NCBI GenBank assembly: GCA_963693315.1
Contig: OY856187.1
Location: 46,580,485-46,644,484, forward strand
Origin: Diogma glabrata
Taxonomy: Eukaryota; Arthropoda; Insecta; Diptera; Cylindrotomidae
DNA: 64,000 nucleotides
Direction: 5' to 3'
The notes below the pieces were generated by a model. That model saw only the letters and a program-made list of their open reading frames with translations. It did no database searches and had not been told where the DNA came from. Shown here in pieces: positions 21,238 through 33,536 of the stretch (positions are counted from its first letter, which is position 1; each line of letters begins with the position of its first letter). A program made the position numbers and the translations under genes.

Positions 21238-21242
21238 ATTTA

Positions 21243-22645
21243 ATAAGATGTTTCGACATTGAATTAAGTTTTATTCAAAACCATGCTTGATGGGAAAATA
21301 AAAAGTTAGAACACTCGTATTGCAACAAGAATATTTAAACTTAAAATTGAGACAAGAATAATTAAAATTTTAAATTTTATACTCATAGAAAAATATATAC
21401 GACCACCTCGACCTCTATAGCAATATAATACAACTCAAACTATCCAAACAGATTAAGATATTTTGATTAAATCGCCTAAAATAAATAAAATTACGGGTTT
21501 TTCCAATTTTCTGAAAGCGGCATTTTTCACAACATAGAAAATTACGGTACCCTCTCGAAATCAACCCAAATAGAATGCGATTTAAATCATCCAAATCAAA
21601 CGAGCCATTTTTGAGAAATCGGTCAACATACATTTAAAAAAACCCACAATGAAACACAGAGCCTCCTCTTTTTTGAAGTCGGTTAAAAAACTAAAATAAT
21701 TCAAAACATAAATTTAAAAAATAACAAAACTCAAAATTGACACATCCAACTTATAACAATATAAAATTTACAATATAAAATTTAGTACGAGACAGAATAA
21801 AAAATATAATAACATTAATAAATGAATGACAAATGACACACACAATACACATAATCGAATTGTATCGCATACTTGCTGAACATAATATTCGTTTGCCTTT
21901 TTACTTCATTGTTTGAATTTCTTCTTTAACTTATTTATTTTTTTCAAAATGTTACTTCCGTTCAAAAAAGATTTGATTTACTTGTCATATCGCGCCTAAA
22001 GAAGTGTTACTTCAGAAAATCTACTATCCCAAAAATCAAAACCTAAATTGTAAAATGTTTTGAAAATTTCTTTCGATAAAAGACTGCAGAGAAAAGTTCA
22101 GATCGTTGATAAAAATGTCATATTCGAATGCTTTATTGAAAATTGTAACCTAAGAATTTAATATAAATAACTAAAATAGAGTAACGAACAGTAAATCCGC
22201 AAGCGAAGATATTAAAGTTTTTCACATTGTATTTGGCCAACGTATACGATGTTAACAACTATATTGTAGGCTACAAATATTTTTATCTAGGAATGCGATC
22301 GATTTCTATACGATTTTTAATTAATGAATCTATATTCTATTGCATCCAGAATACAAAAAACTAAATTTACTTTCTAGAAGAAACAATAAAATGAACTTTC
22401 GATCTTTACAGAAAAAACGGCAAATCCCGGTTTTTTGACGGTTTTGTACATATCAACAAAAGCCCGGGTAACTGGTTTCGATTTTATCCGATTTACAAGC
22501 CCATACTCTTGTTGTTAGAATTTTATTAAGATAATGGCAACCATATTAAACTACACTACCAAAGACAGAATTTCTTGAGTGCTTTCCCTAAAGCCCTTTC
22601 TAGTGCTTACCAAACTTTTAGTCATTCTATAGTTCCTCGCTGGAT
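21243..22645. other. AT-rich spacer
   Basis: No gene or paired repeat was recognised. Near 22420-22500 a GC-richer stretch (CAAATCCCGG, GCCCGGGTAAC) stands out but has no identifiable function. Confidence 0.5.
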
Positions 22646-22718
22646 GTCAAGCGTGAGGCTCAAATACACAACCTTAAGATTTAATAGTCTCACGGTCTAC
22701 CAACTGAGCTAGCCGGCC
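22646..22718 (-). pseudogene. tRNA-Lys-like sequence, relic or SINE head
   Basis: On the minus strand the sequence starts GGCCGGCTAGCTCAGTTGG, which matches the D-arm and A-box of eukaryotic tRNA-Lys. GTGAGACTATTAAATCT follows at the anticodon arm, where a CTT anticodon is expected, with one extra base and a changed anticodon. The T-arm reads GTTGTGTATTTGAGCC, a damaged B-box. The acceptor halves do not pair well. It is therefore not a working tRNA and could be the head of a tRNA-derived SINE, which an A/T-rich tail downstream would fit. Confidence 0.75.
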
Positions 22719-22761
22719 ACTGGAGAAGGTTTGAGGGGAATCGCTTCATGTGTCACTAAGG

Positions 22762-24555
22762 TAGGGTGACCAGATATTTCAAATCAGAAAAGAGTATAGA
22801 AACTGAAATAGTACCTCATAATCATTTACCCCATATGGAAGCACACTAGAAGAGGTCGACTTAATTTTTAAATTAAAAATAAAAAATAAAACAGTTAGGT
22901 TTTAAATTATGGCGTGTAGTTCAATCTTTATTTCATCAATAACATTGGTTACATTTATTAAAACTAAAATAATTTCTTTTGGTTTATCACATTAAATACA
23001 GAAAATTCATACTCTGTATCAATTAAAAATATATTAAATAAAAAATACTATAAAATGGTAAATTAGGATTATAATTGCGTTTTAATAATAATTAAAGGTA
23101 TTTTTCACCGCTGGCATTTTTTGCTAGCAATTCGGTCTCTAATTTGATTGCTTCCATAAATTCGCTGCAAGACATTTTTATATTGTTCTTGATCATCATA
23201 ACGTTCTCTAGGAATTTGACTGTTAATTGACTTTTCTCTTTCGTCCAATAGCCATTTATGGTACTTTTTCCTTGGTACTTTTTCCTTTTATTTTTTTAAA
23301 GTGCATAGTTTGAGCATATGGGGGCACCCCAACATGCATGAAAAATGAAAATCCTGCCAATCCGATGTAACTTTAAAATTAAATTGCTCAAGAACGGCTA
23401 TACCGTTCTTTTTTTTGTTTGATAGATCATTAGTTGATCGTTTGAAAAAAATTAATTGATTGTTTTTGTAATTAATTTTTAAATAAAAATATTAAAAAAA
23501 CTTTTTGAAAGATGGCGCTAGGGTCGAAGATCAATTAGAATTTAATTATTTTTCTGAAAATAGTTCTATTCTTACTCTAAAATATATCAAATTTACAAAG
23601 AGGCATTAATTCTTGTTCTTGAGATATATAATTTTGAAGATTTTTAGTACGACTGAAATTCGAATTTTTCTTTTTTTCAAACAACTTCCATTGACAAAAA
23701 AATTTAAAATCAATTAAATTTTAACTTTTTTTTTAAATATAGTTCTAACCTTACTTTAAAATATATCAAATTTACAAAAAGGCTTTAATTCGTGTTCTTG
23801 AGATATTTAATTTTAAAGATTTTTAGTCCGTCTAAAATTCTAATTGTTCATTATTTTTTCGAACAATTTTTATCATCAAAAAATTTTAACCACTGAAGTT
23901 CGAGAAAATAATGAACAATTAGAATTTTAATCGGACTAAAAATCTTTAAAATTAAATATCTCAAGAACACGAATTAACGCCTCTTTGTAAATTTGACATA
24001 TTTTAGAGTAAGGATTTAACTATTTTCAAAAAAAAATTAATTAAATTCTAATTGATCTTCGACCCTAGCGCCATCTTTAAAAATGTTTTTTTAATATTTT
24101 TATTTAAAAATTAATTACAAAAACAATAAATTTATTTTTTTTTAAACGACTAACTATCAAACAAAAAAAAGTGTGATGAAATCGGTATAGCCGTTCTTGA
24201 GCAATTTAATTTCAAAGTTACATCGGATTGGCAGAATTTTCATTTTCATGCATGTTGGGTGCTCCCTATGCTCAAACTATGAACTTTAAAAAATTTTAAA
24301 ATAAGTTGTATTTTTTATTTTGTCCATACTACTTATATGCCAAGTCCCAGGAAAATCAAAAATGGTCAAGTTCAAATCTCGACTTTTTCACCTGCGTAGA
24401 TCACGTTTTTCATCTACTTTGTAATATATTTTCCGTAAAAAATAAAATTTGTAAAAGAGTATATTTAACACATTTTGCTTAAAAAAAAGAGTAAAGAGTA
24501 AAACCTGTTCGAAAAGAGTATAATACTCTTTAAAAGAGTACATCTGGTCACCCTA
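22762..24555. mobile_element. Non-autonomous hAT transposon
   Basis: The 14-bp terminal inverted repeats are TAGGGTGACCAGAT, in an exact 8-bp duplication CACTAAGG (22754-22761 and 24556-24563). The TAGGGTGACC end and 8-bp duplication are typical of hAT. AAAGAGTATA words repeat near both ends. The 1794-bp element has no transposase frame; most of its centre is the foldback repeat at 23291-24300. Confidence 0.92.
23291..24300. repeat. 1-kb foldback palindrome inside the hAT
   Basis: Two long inverted arms meet near 23890. The outer ends read CATAGTTTGAGCATA on the left and its complement on the right. Matching inner blocks include CCAATCCGATGTAACTTT, CAAGAACGGCTATACCG and AGATGGCGCTAGGGTCGAAG. 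The left arm holds two tandem copies of a segment of about 165 bp (starting near 23565 and 23735) and the right arm holds one, so the left arm is longer. It may be an independent foldback element inside the hAT. No target duplication was resolved. Confidence 0.9.
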
Positions 24556-24563
24556 CACTAAGG

Positions 24564-27210
24564 TATCGGGCATTTCCATTTTCAATTGTAAAAACACGCG
24601 CTATAATATGTCGAGTTTACAACAATTAAGACAGGTAACCCAATACCCCTCCAAAATACAAATAGGAGTTTTTCGTTTTTAATAATGTATTAATATTGAG
24701 GAAACTTTTTATTAACAAAAAAATTGGCGTACTAATCAGAGAGAATTTAATCGACTGCTTGAGACTTGAGAGTAGAGAACCTCTTACAGAAGTATACACT
24801 GCTCTTGCCACCAAACCATTATATGTATTACCTTTTCCAAAATCACAAAATTGCGCATTGCATCAAGATTCCAGGATTAAAATTATATATACGTCTATAT
24901 AATCAAAACAGCCTGTCATCCTGCCCGCAAACAATAAAGATATTAGATAATCTAAAAACGTAAAAAACAATTCCACTATTAGTTTGTAATTAATCTTTTC
25001 ATGCCACTGTACTCATATACTAACAAAATTTTAAATAACAGTTGTATGTATTTAGTCAAAAGAAACAAAAAATAAAGCCTTCATATGTTCATACTTCATT
25101 TTAATTTTCATTTTTCAGTTAGGTTACGGACGTTGACACGGTCGGGTACCGAGAGTAAAGTTACGAAGATTTTATTCGCGAAATGGAAATTTTAAGTTCC
25201 ATCTTTAAGATTTTGTAAGATAAAAAATATTATCAAATCGAATATTGTTGTGCAGTGAAACTAAGTGAAAATTATTATAAAAGAAAATTGGAATACAATA
25301 AATCAAAAAAAAATTATTATTATTAAAAGTGAGTTTGTTTTATGTAAATTTAATAAAAATGAAAGATCAAATTGTGAGAATAATGGAAGTTTTGGTTTAT
25401 TGTACAAGATATGTAAATATATCTATTTTGTATATTATTTCATTGTTACATTGTGATTTTCTTCTTAAGAAAAATATCTTTTTACATATGTGGATATCCA
25501 AGGAAAGATAAATGTCATAGATTTTGTGTTTTTCTGGGAATATATATTATTAAAATTACAGTTATTTCATTCAAGCATATTTCCCTTATAATCTACCTGC
25601 GCTCTTTTGTTTATTTTATTGAGAAAATAGTAAATGTATTAGTAAAAAATTTTGTAATTGTATTTTTTTTCTTATTATTATATTTCTTAATAATTTTTGT
25701 TTTTTTAGTCGTCATACTAGTTTTTTTATTCAATACCTAAATTTCTTCAAACTTCTTGTACGTTTCAATGATTATGATCTGTGTGGAGATTGTGTCATGC
25801 AATAGTATTTTTGGAGTTGATAATCATAAATAAAATAAAAAATTCAACTGAATAATAATAAATTTATGAAGAAAACAAGTTGGAAGGCGTTTTGACGGAT
25901 TCCAAGAATTTAATTTGGTATAAGAATTATGTGTATTTCTCTAGCAAAGAAAATTGCAAATTATCTGGAAGAAATCGTTAATCTTTTTTTCTATTGAACA
26001 TAGGATTTTGGTGGAAAAATTGGAAAGTTGTTTATTTTCGTTTAGTTTGTTTGCTGAACCAAAGAAAAGAAACAAAACCAAAAACTACACAACTGTTACA
26101 TTATTTGAATATTAAAAGTAATAAATTGTAGAAAGTGTTACGTTGAAAAATCAAATTTGAATGATGAAGTTGAAAAAAGTTTCTAAAATAATAATTCTTG
26201 GAAAAGAAAATAGAAATTCGTAAAATTTTGAAAGAAAATAAATTTATTGTTTTCGGTGTTGCAAATATTGATTGAAATTAACAGACAAGGGTACAATTTG
26301 AGACATCCTTTTGCATTGCTAATATGACAGCGTATGGACAGTAAAATAGGGATGAAAATAAGATTGAGGTAGGCTATGCTGAATTCAATTACATAAAAAT
26401 CTACGTCAACTATTGTATTGCAGCGAATTAAGGTTGATATTAAATTTTGATGATCATTCGTATAGTAAGATGAAAACGGATATAATATCTCAAAGTTGAA
26501 AATAATTCGCCATACAGGGACGAATGAAGGAATCACGTGGTACCGATTAGTCTAGATGCGCTGTTTTCTATTACCAAAACGATCGTCTAGCAACTCTTGC
26601 TAGAATATGGGACTTTAGAACATGTTTATACCGTTTCTTATGTGGTTCGTGTGTGAAACATTTTCTTACATGAATATTCGTTTTTGTGACTTAGGAAGTA
26701 TGAACTAGCTACAATACATACTGTTTTGACTCATCTGCGCCAGCTTTTGTAATAAAAAAAAAAAAAAGAACAGTCGGGTGATTTAATTTGTAGTTAACAA
26801 GGCAATGGTGTGACCAACGTCTTCGCAGGTTGATATAACACTCTTTTTCACGTCACCAGTCATCACCTGAAAAAATTTCAGCACGTTATTAAAACAGTGA
26901 AAAGAATACATCAATTACAAACAATTTACAAACTTATCTATGTCTCCAATATCAACTATGTCATATAATTCATGTCGCTTCTATGTCGTTATAAGTACCA
27001 CTGACTAAGAAGACTACATATTTTTATAACACCCCCAGGAAACCCCACCCCTTGACTCATTTGCCGATATCTTGATTTTTGTTTTTAATCCCAGTAGAAT
27101 GAAGCGCAAGTTCGCTTTTGATCATTTGTCGAAGTGTAGGAGGTAATTGTGGATCTGTGTTCATTTCTGAAGCAATGCTGAAGAGCGTGTGGAATCAGTT
27201 CACATTATAT
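24564..27210. other. AT-rich spacer, nothing recognised
   Basis: Several short frames (25265-25740 plus, 26183-26536 minus) are dominated by Ile/Phe/Leu/Lys codons from AT-rich sequence. They show no motif, and no convincing gene or repeat was found. Confidence 0.5.
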
Positions 27211-27212
27211 TA

Positions 27213-27296
27213 GCCGTGTTCGATTTGACTGAAGTAACTAAAAAATTGAATGCAAGTTGTTGTTTTGTCAGTTGTTTTAGTCAAATCGAACACACC
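27213..27296. mobile_element. Short TA-flanked MITE, copy 1
   Basis: This 84-bp near-palindrome has inverted ends GCCGTGTTCGATTTGACT and GGTGTGTTCGATTTGACT, flanked by TA on each side (27211-27212 and 27297-27298). A second copy lies at 45772-45870. It has no coding capacity. TA duplication suggests a Tc1/mariner-type mobiliser. Confidence 0.88.
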
Positions 27297-27298
27297 TA

Positions 27299-28202
27299 TT
27301 GTTAGCAGTTTGAATCGGTTCGATAATCCATTTTCGTTGGCTTAAGTAATGTTATAACTCGGTCATAGTCGATAAAGCTCTTAAGCCTAATTGGTGACAG
27401 ACCAACTGACTTTGGAAGAGTTTGAAAACTTCTTTCTCGTTAGATAGATATCATCCTTAGAGAGTATTACCGAGTATTAAGTACTTGAATCCGTGTCACT
27501 ACAACTGTTAGGAAATATCTCAGATCTAAGGTCCAAGAAGTTGCGTGAGAGAATAAAGTTGTGTGCATCTTTTTGCAATATGTTGGAAAATTCGGCTTGG
27601 ATAACAGTTCATCTATATCTAATTTCTTTCCTTTTGTGTGAGAAAACCGTCTCAATACTATCTTTAGATCTCAGTTGTTTTATTTGATGACAAGTGTGGC
27701 ATTCTCTATCGGACAATTTCGAAATAGGTATATTGTGAAAATGATATTGAATGAACCAAGTATTTTATTCTTTCTCCAAATACTTATACAAAGCTTTGAT
27801 GAAGCCCAATAATGTTCCAATTCAACGAGTTATACGAATTGTTAACAAACGCATAGATTATTCTATATTCATCCACTTGGGATGATTTGTTTAGGTAGAG
27901 AAAATTGACGAATCTTATTCCGTATTCAACGACTAGCGCCAGATGCTACAAACATCTAGATGAACTCGAATCCGTCCAAGATAATTTTTTGTGGAGAAGA
28001 CAATTTTTTATAACTAATTCGAATCGTGTTGGACATCTAAAAGGTATCCATATCCAACGAATTGCGATTAAAACTGTCAGATTGTTCTGAACCCATGTAA
28101 GTTTGTTATTTTTTGGGTGAAAAACAAACTCGCGTTCCTAATGGATTTGGTCATATATTACATTAATTAACAATTTCGGTCAACATCTATATCTTTTTGT
28201 AG
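27299..28202. other. AT-rich spacer
   Basis: No gene or repeat was recognised. Frames of about 60 codons here look like chance. Confidence 0.5.
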
Positions 28203-29744
28203 CAGGGTTGCATAAAAATCTGATTTTCTTTAAAAAAATCAAAAAAATCGGATATTTGATTTAAATCAGTTTTTTTGATTTAAATCGGATTTTTTTGATT
28301 TTTAAAAAATTTATTTTAATTTGTATAATTTTTGAAGAATATCCACTCTTTTGAAGAAGTGGTCCTATATCTAATATCTATAGACTATATTCCTATGCTA
28401 CGTTACCTACTTTACATAAATCATTAGCTTCGGTTGTATAAAAGTAAAGTTACAGTTTTTAGTTACTTAATAGATTTTTACACTGAAATACTGATTGTTG
28501 TTCTAGCGACATGAAAATGGTGTCTTGTCAAACGCCGATGCCAAACTAAGATACTTTGTTACTGGTTGCTTGAGAGTGGTGTCATCTGTCATGAATGGTG
28601 AGTGCTTCTCGCATTTCGATAATCCTTGTCTGAGTACTTTTAAGTTAAATCAAAAAACATTTGATAGTACCTGGGGCAGCTGTACAACCAAGACTTAAAT
28701 ATATCCGGAATTCTGATATTTGGGACAATGCCAAAAAGTAGCTTATCGCATTCAATGCTTTCGGCAAAAAAGCAACTATGATTGTTCTTATACTTGTCAG
28801 TTTTTAGCTCAATTAATCACATGGTTGTATTCTTTACTATTCAAAAGTTATGTTGGATCACCTCTCAGTTAACAACCTCGAGAGCCATGGTAGCAGATTT
28901 GAAAATATTTTTATATTAAATTAAATTTTTAATTTATTTTGACTTTTCCCAAATTTTCTAAAGGATTTCTAAAGGGGAATCAGTTTTTGTTGATTTGTAA
29001 ATTTTTTTATTTTTGATCTACGGATGTGCCAACCTAGCGTACTCCAGTCCCTGCTATTAACATAAGAGTTTATATGCCAATGGAAGCGAGATATTACTAG
29101 CCAAGGTGATATCTAAGGGAGGTTGGGCGGATGAGCTGTATTCAGTTAATGCTAGTGTTCTCAATGTCAGTTATGGAATATTCCTTCAAGATGGCACGGT
29201 ATTGCTTGCTCGAAAAAACGAGCTTATATAGATCGCTATATCTAGGTAGTCTTTTATAATTAATGAAGACATGGCGTCACATGATCATGGACTGACTATA
29301 CCAATGCCACTTATTGTGTTATTGGCAAATCAATTTTAGTTTTGTTCGTACAAATTTTTCTAAACAATTTGATTTTTAGGCTTTTTATTTTCTTTATCCT
29401 ATCGAAATATTGGCATAAGTCATATTTTATTATGTGATAGAATTTATTGTTTAGTTGTCAATTCTTTAAGAAAAACTTAAAAAACAACAAAAAACTGCGT
29501 CCATCATCACCTTAGCGCATGTTATTATGGGACTTTGCTCTTAAAAGTTTTCCATGTATTGTTGTGAAACATATTGAAATTTTTACCACACAATACATTT
29601 GATTAAAAAAAAATTTATTTTAAAATTGCTTAAAAACTTTAGAAATTTCTTCAATTGATTTAAATCAATGATTTTTTTAAAGAAATCAAGTTGATTTAAC
29701 TCTGATTTAAATCAAATGATTTAAATCAATGCAAGCTTATGAAG
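28203..29744. mobile_element. Possible hAT-like element with GATTTAAATC ends
   Basis: The left end CAGGGTTGCATAAAAATC is followed by several GATTTAAATC/GATTTTTTTGATTT words (28218-28315). The right end (29655-29744) has the same words inverted and closes with AATCAATGCAAGC. CAGGG and an AT-palindrome-rich subterminal region recall hAT elements. I found no 8-bp target duplication and no transposase motif in the 1.5-kb interior, so the outer limits are uncertain. Confidence 0.5.
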
Positions 29745-29759
29745 CTTATTATTCCCAGA

Positions 29760-30360
29760 AAAAAATTAGCAGGCTAATTAAAATTTTATGGCAACAGTTA
29801 GCTCCGTTGTTTTTTAAAAGCCCCCTTTGATTTTTGAATTTAAGGATCTAGTTTTAGCACCAAAACTTTGAAAAGTAAATATGCGAAATTATAGCTATTG
29901 GAAATTATAACAATTCACAAAGCGGGACATTGTAGCACACCATTAACACAATTCTGTATAACTTATGTTTTATCGTTTTACAAAAATGGTGGGGCTAACT
30001 TTTATCCCCAAAATTAAAAAACCTTTGCTAAGCAGCACATTGTAGCAAAACTGACAACACTATTACATTGAGTGTGACATTATTTTTTTTCGATTTTCAA
30101 AAATGACTTTTACCGTCAAAATTTAAAAAGTCTTAAGTTTTTCTATGGAGGATAGCTAGTCTTGCGAAGCAGAACAATTCAGTACCACTTTTGTTTTTTA
30201 AAAATGGCTATACCAATTTTTATCCCAAAATTTAGGGCACTAATTTAGGGCACAAGACTTTGAGAAGTGTGCAAAATTTTTTCTTGTAAAGACAAATAAA
30301 TCTACGAAGCAGTACGACAGTATATAGGATTTCAAAAATAGCGAGACCAAGTTAACGGAC
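29760..30360. repeat. Degenerate tandem repeat, about 115-138 bp unit
   Basis: A GAAGCAGxACAxTGTAGC-like word recurs near 29917, 30030, 30166 and 30304. It is accompanied each time by 'aaaatgg...ttttatccc' and 'aaaactttgaaaag'-type segments. The units are strongly diverged. Confidence 0.55.
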
Positions 30361-31835
30361 ATGAAAAAATGACAATTCATTTGAATGTTTTACTTTAAAC
30401 AACAGGCACCAAAAATAACTCACGTCACTGATTTCTGATTCGCCTTTTTCGGCTATTGATGATTACAGTTTACTCCACTGTCGGTTTAGAAATATCATAA
30501 CGGTCCCTTTGCATTAAAAACCACAATGTCAAGAATCGAATCACGTGGTGATTCGTTATTTCACATAGTACTATTTAAACTTGGTTTTAATTTATGAGGA
30601 CCAAAAATGAAAACTTAATAAATAGCAGACATATTTTTATGTCACTTACTTATTCATTATTCAGTAGAACTTGTTATCTTCATTTCTCCGGCTACAAGTG
30701 ATTTTGTTTTCTGACAAAATTTCTATGGTGATTTTCTATGAAAAATGTTATTTCAAAAAAATACGGTTCTAAAAATAAAAAAAAATTATCAGAATTTATA
30801 ATACAACTAATTTCTTTGAATCTTATATGTTGTAAAATATGGAAATTACTTTAATCATAATTATAGTTACGAATGTATCATTAGTTTTCTTATTAACTTC
30901 AATTGCGTTGCAGTTATCAAATGTTTGTAGTTTCTGTTGTTATCAAAAAAGTTGTCCGGGTTTCTAGTTTTGTGACACCCACGTTATAAGCCATAAAATG
31001 TCTTACCACCTTACAAGTTAATTTGAATTGTAGATTCAAATATCAACATGTAGTAACAACCTTGAAATGATGATAAAATTACTACTATATATGAACTTAA
31101 AACTATTTTTTTACTGTAATTATGAATAGGAAATAAAAGTTTTTGTATTTGATAGTAAACTTATTTCCTGCTATAACTATCAACGATTGTTAGTACAATT
31201 TTATAATGCAACGTTATATGAATATATGTTTTGTGATAATATGATAAAAGTCGTCTGGAATGAATAGTTTTATTTATTATATTTTTATTTAAATTAAACT
31301 TAAAGATTTTTGTATTCTAAGAACGTAAATGTTAATAAAGTTTTTTCAATTTATTAGTTATGGTGGATATAAATAAAAATAAATTTGTCTCGATACGGTG
31401 AAGAGCAAGCAGTTTCTTTTTTTTTTGGATTTTACGCCGATTATGTAATTCAAATTTAGAGCTGCCAGGCTTTCCCGGATAAATTAGTACTTCTTTTTTT
31501 TGGTATTACTTATATTTGGAAAATAAAATACATACCTTCTTGATGTAGTTAAATTCTACGAAATTCTGATAAAAAAGTTGGGGTACTTAAGAATTTGATA
31601 TTTGACGCTTCAGAAATAATAAAATGACTTTTATGATGAAATCAGACATTAAAATCAGTAAGATTCCAAAAAATTCAAGTTCAACTTTTATTGAAATGAA
31701 AAAAAAACTCACCTTTTAGTTATAATTAATTAAGATTATAGTTTGTAAATAATTATTTCTAATAAAAAATATTTTATTCACCGTTCGACAGAATTCAAAT
31801 TTTGGTTGAAAGCAAGGTTGGCAAATATCATGATA
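30361..31835. other. AT-rich spacer
   Basis: No gene or repeat was recognised. Confidence 0.5.
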
Positions 31836-31906
31836 TTTATATAAATATCAAAATATCCGATATATATCAGATATATATCCGATATATATCATGTTCTGAT
31901 ATTTAT
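31836..31906. repeat. GATATATATC palindrome cluster, left
   Basis: ATGATAT, GATATATATC and CCGATATATATC words repeat about every 12-20 bp. A similar cluster lies at 38265-38335. Confidence 0.7.
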
Positions 31907-32179
31907 TTTTGAATAAGTTGTTTATCTTAAATATTATTCAATATATGGCCCTTTCTACAGTTGTATGCAGTGCAGCGAATCACTCCCTCGTTTCTTACCT
32001 CTTTGCATATAAACTAAATTCAAATATGGCAACTAAAATTTAGTTTATCGGTAATTTATCAAGCCTATTCGTCTATATATTTAATTGCACAAGTCCAAAT
32101 GACGAATACGCTTACTTGCTTTGCTTTGTCTTGTTCATGCGGTCAAATTGCATCATCAATACCTATAAAATATTGAACA

Positions 32180-32595
32180 ATTGGTCCAGTAATGGTCCAT
32201 TGCTGGCAACCAGCAATGTTAGAGTTTTGTCAACCATAACTGGACTATAAACATCATGTAACTGTATGATAACTTCGAACAATAAATGACTGCCATGCAA
32301 TGGCCCATACAAGGTTATACAACTGGTCTAGTAATGGTCAATTACTGCCGACCAGTAATTCAATAATGGCCGGGTACTGGCAACAATGATTCATAGTACT
32401 GGCAACTATGACTCGATCATTAACATAATTTTACTTGTTGATCATTTCGGATAATAAATGGCTGCCATTTATTTGCCAGAGAGAAAAACAGCAATGGCCC
32501 ATACAAGGTTGGTCAACTGGCCCTGTAACAGACCAATATAGATGACCAGTATTGCAGCAATGACCGAAAACTGGCTACCACGACAGGGTCATAAA
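32180..32595. repeat. Tandem repeat with TGGTCCAGTAATGGTC core
   Basis: About three diverged units start with (A)ACTGGTCYAGTAATGGTC near 32184, 32325 and 32518. They share AATAAATGRCTGCCAT and CAATGGCCCATACAAGGTT blocks (32288 and 32458, 32299 and 32491). The unit is about 145-190 bp. The TGGTCCAGTA word also occurs in the array at 36647. Confidence 0.8.
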
Positions 32596-33157
32596 AACAA
32601 AAAAAATATCATATGTAAATTTAAATAAATTAAATACAAAATATTTAAAATAAAGTAAGTGTTCAGAGAAAAAAATTTAAAACTTATACCAGTTTTAACA
32701 TTTCATATTATCAGTCTTTCAGCGGAGATGCGATAATTAAACTATGTATAGGTGAAATTTTTCAAATTAAGGTAAATGTCCAAATTGCGGATCGTTTTTT
32801 TCGTCTTAAGGTTTTGAAAGTTCCTACAGTAAAATGTGTATTTATAAAAATACAAATTTGCTTCCCATTACTAAGTTTGTATAATATTTTCTGAATTTAG
32901 TTAAAAATAACTCGTAATTTATATGCGAATTGTTCAGAATTTAGCAAAACATTATTTAATTGCAATGTCCTTAATGTGGATCGTCTTAAAAAATTGTATT
33001 CCCTAAAGCGGATCGTTTGCTGTCCCAAATGTGGATCTCATTAGAGATTCTCTATTTGTTGAACAAAAACAAATAATTTTATGGGAAAAAATTGTTCATT
33101 TTTTTAAAGGATATCCTGAAATACACGCAAGATTTGAATTTGCCGTCATTTATGCGG

Positions 33158-33342
33158 TTAAGTGTTTGCAACTACAAAATAGTAGTTTGTGCTACAAGTT
33201 TTGAAATGAAGATTTTTTCAGCACTAGTCCTAAGTAGTCAATACGAGCGAAGCGAGTATTGAAAATTAGGACGTGTGCTGAAAATAATTCATTTCAAAAC
33301 GAGTAGCACACAACGTTTTCTGCACTTAAGTACCACAATAGA
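33158..33342. repeat. Palindrome and left inverted end of recombinase element
   Basis: A long imperfect hairpin is centred near 33249 with loop GAGCGAAGCGAG. Its arms contain TGTGCTAC, GTTTTGAAATGAA, TTTTCAGCAC, GTCCTAA and TCAATAC in mirrored order. Its outer right part (33315-33342, starting GTTTTCTGCACT) is repeated inverted at 34872-34901 beyond the recombinase gene. It could be the left end of that element or a separate hairpin MITE beside it. Confidence 0.8.
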
Positions 33343-33536
33343 CAAAAAATAATAAAAAATTACAAAAAATCACTACAAAAAACTACGCGAAGTATTGATC
33401 GATCAACAGACAACAATGCCTTGACAATATGCAATTTGGGTTATATGCAAGAAAAAAAACGTCATTTGTTCTTGATTGTTCCCACACTACAAACGTGTTT
33501 TCATTTCGCGTGTATTTTATTGAGAAACTGCAAAAA

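Noticed and set aside
22646..22718. Functional tRNA-Lys gene
   Set aside because: Damaged anticodon arm, damaged B-box and unpaired acceptor stem.
26183..26536. 117-codon minus-strand frame
   Set aside because: AT-rich hydrophobic composition, no motif, no splice context or homologue I recognise; probably chance.
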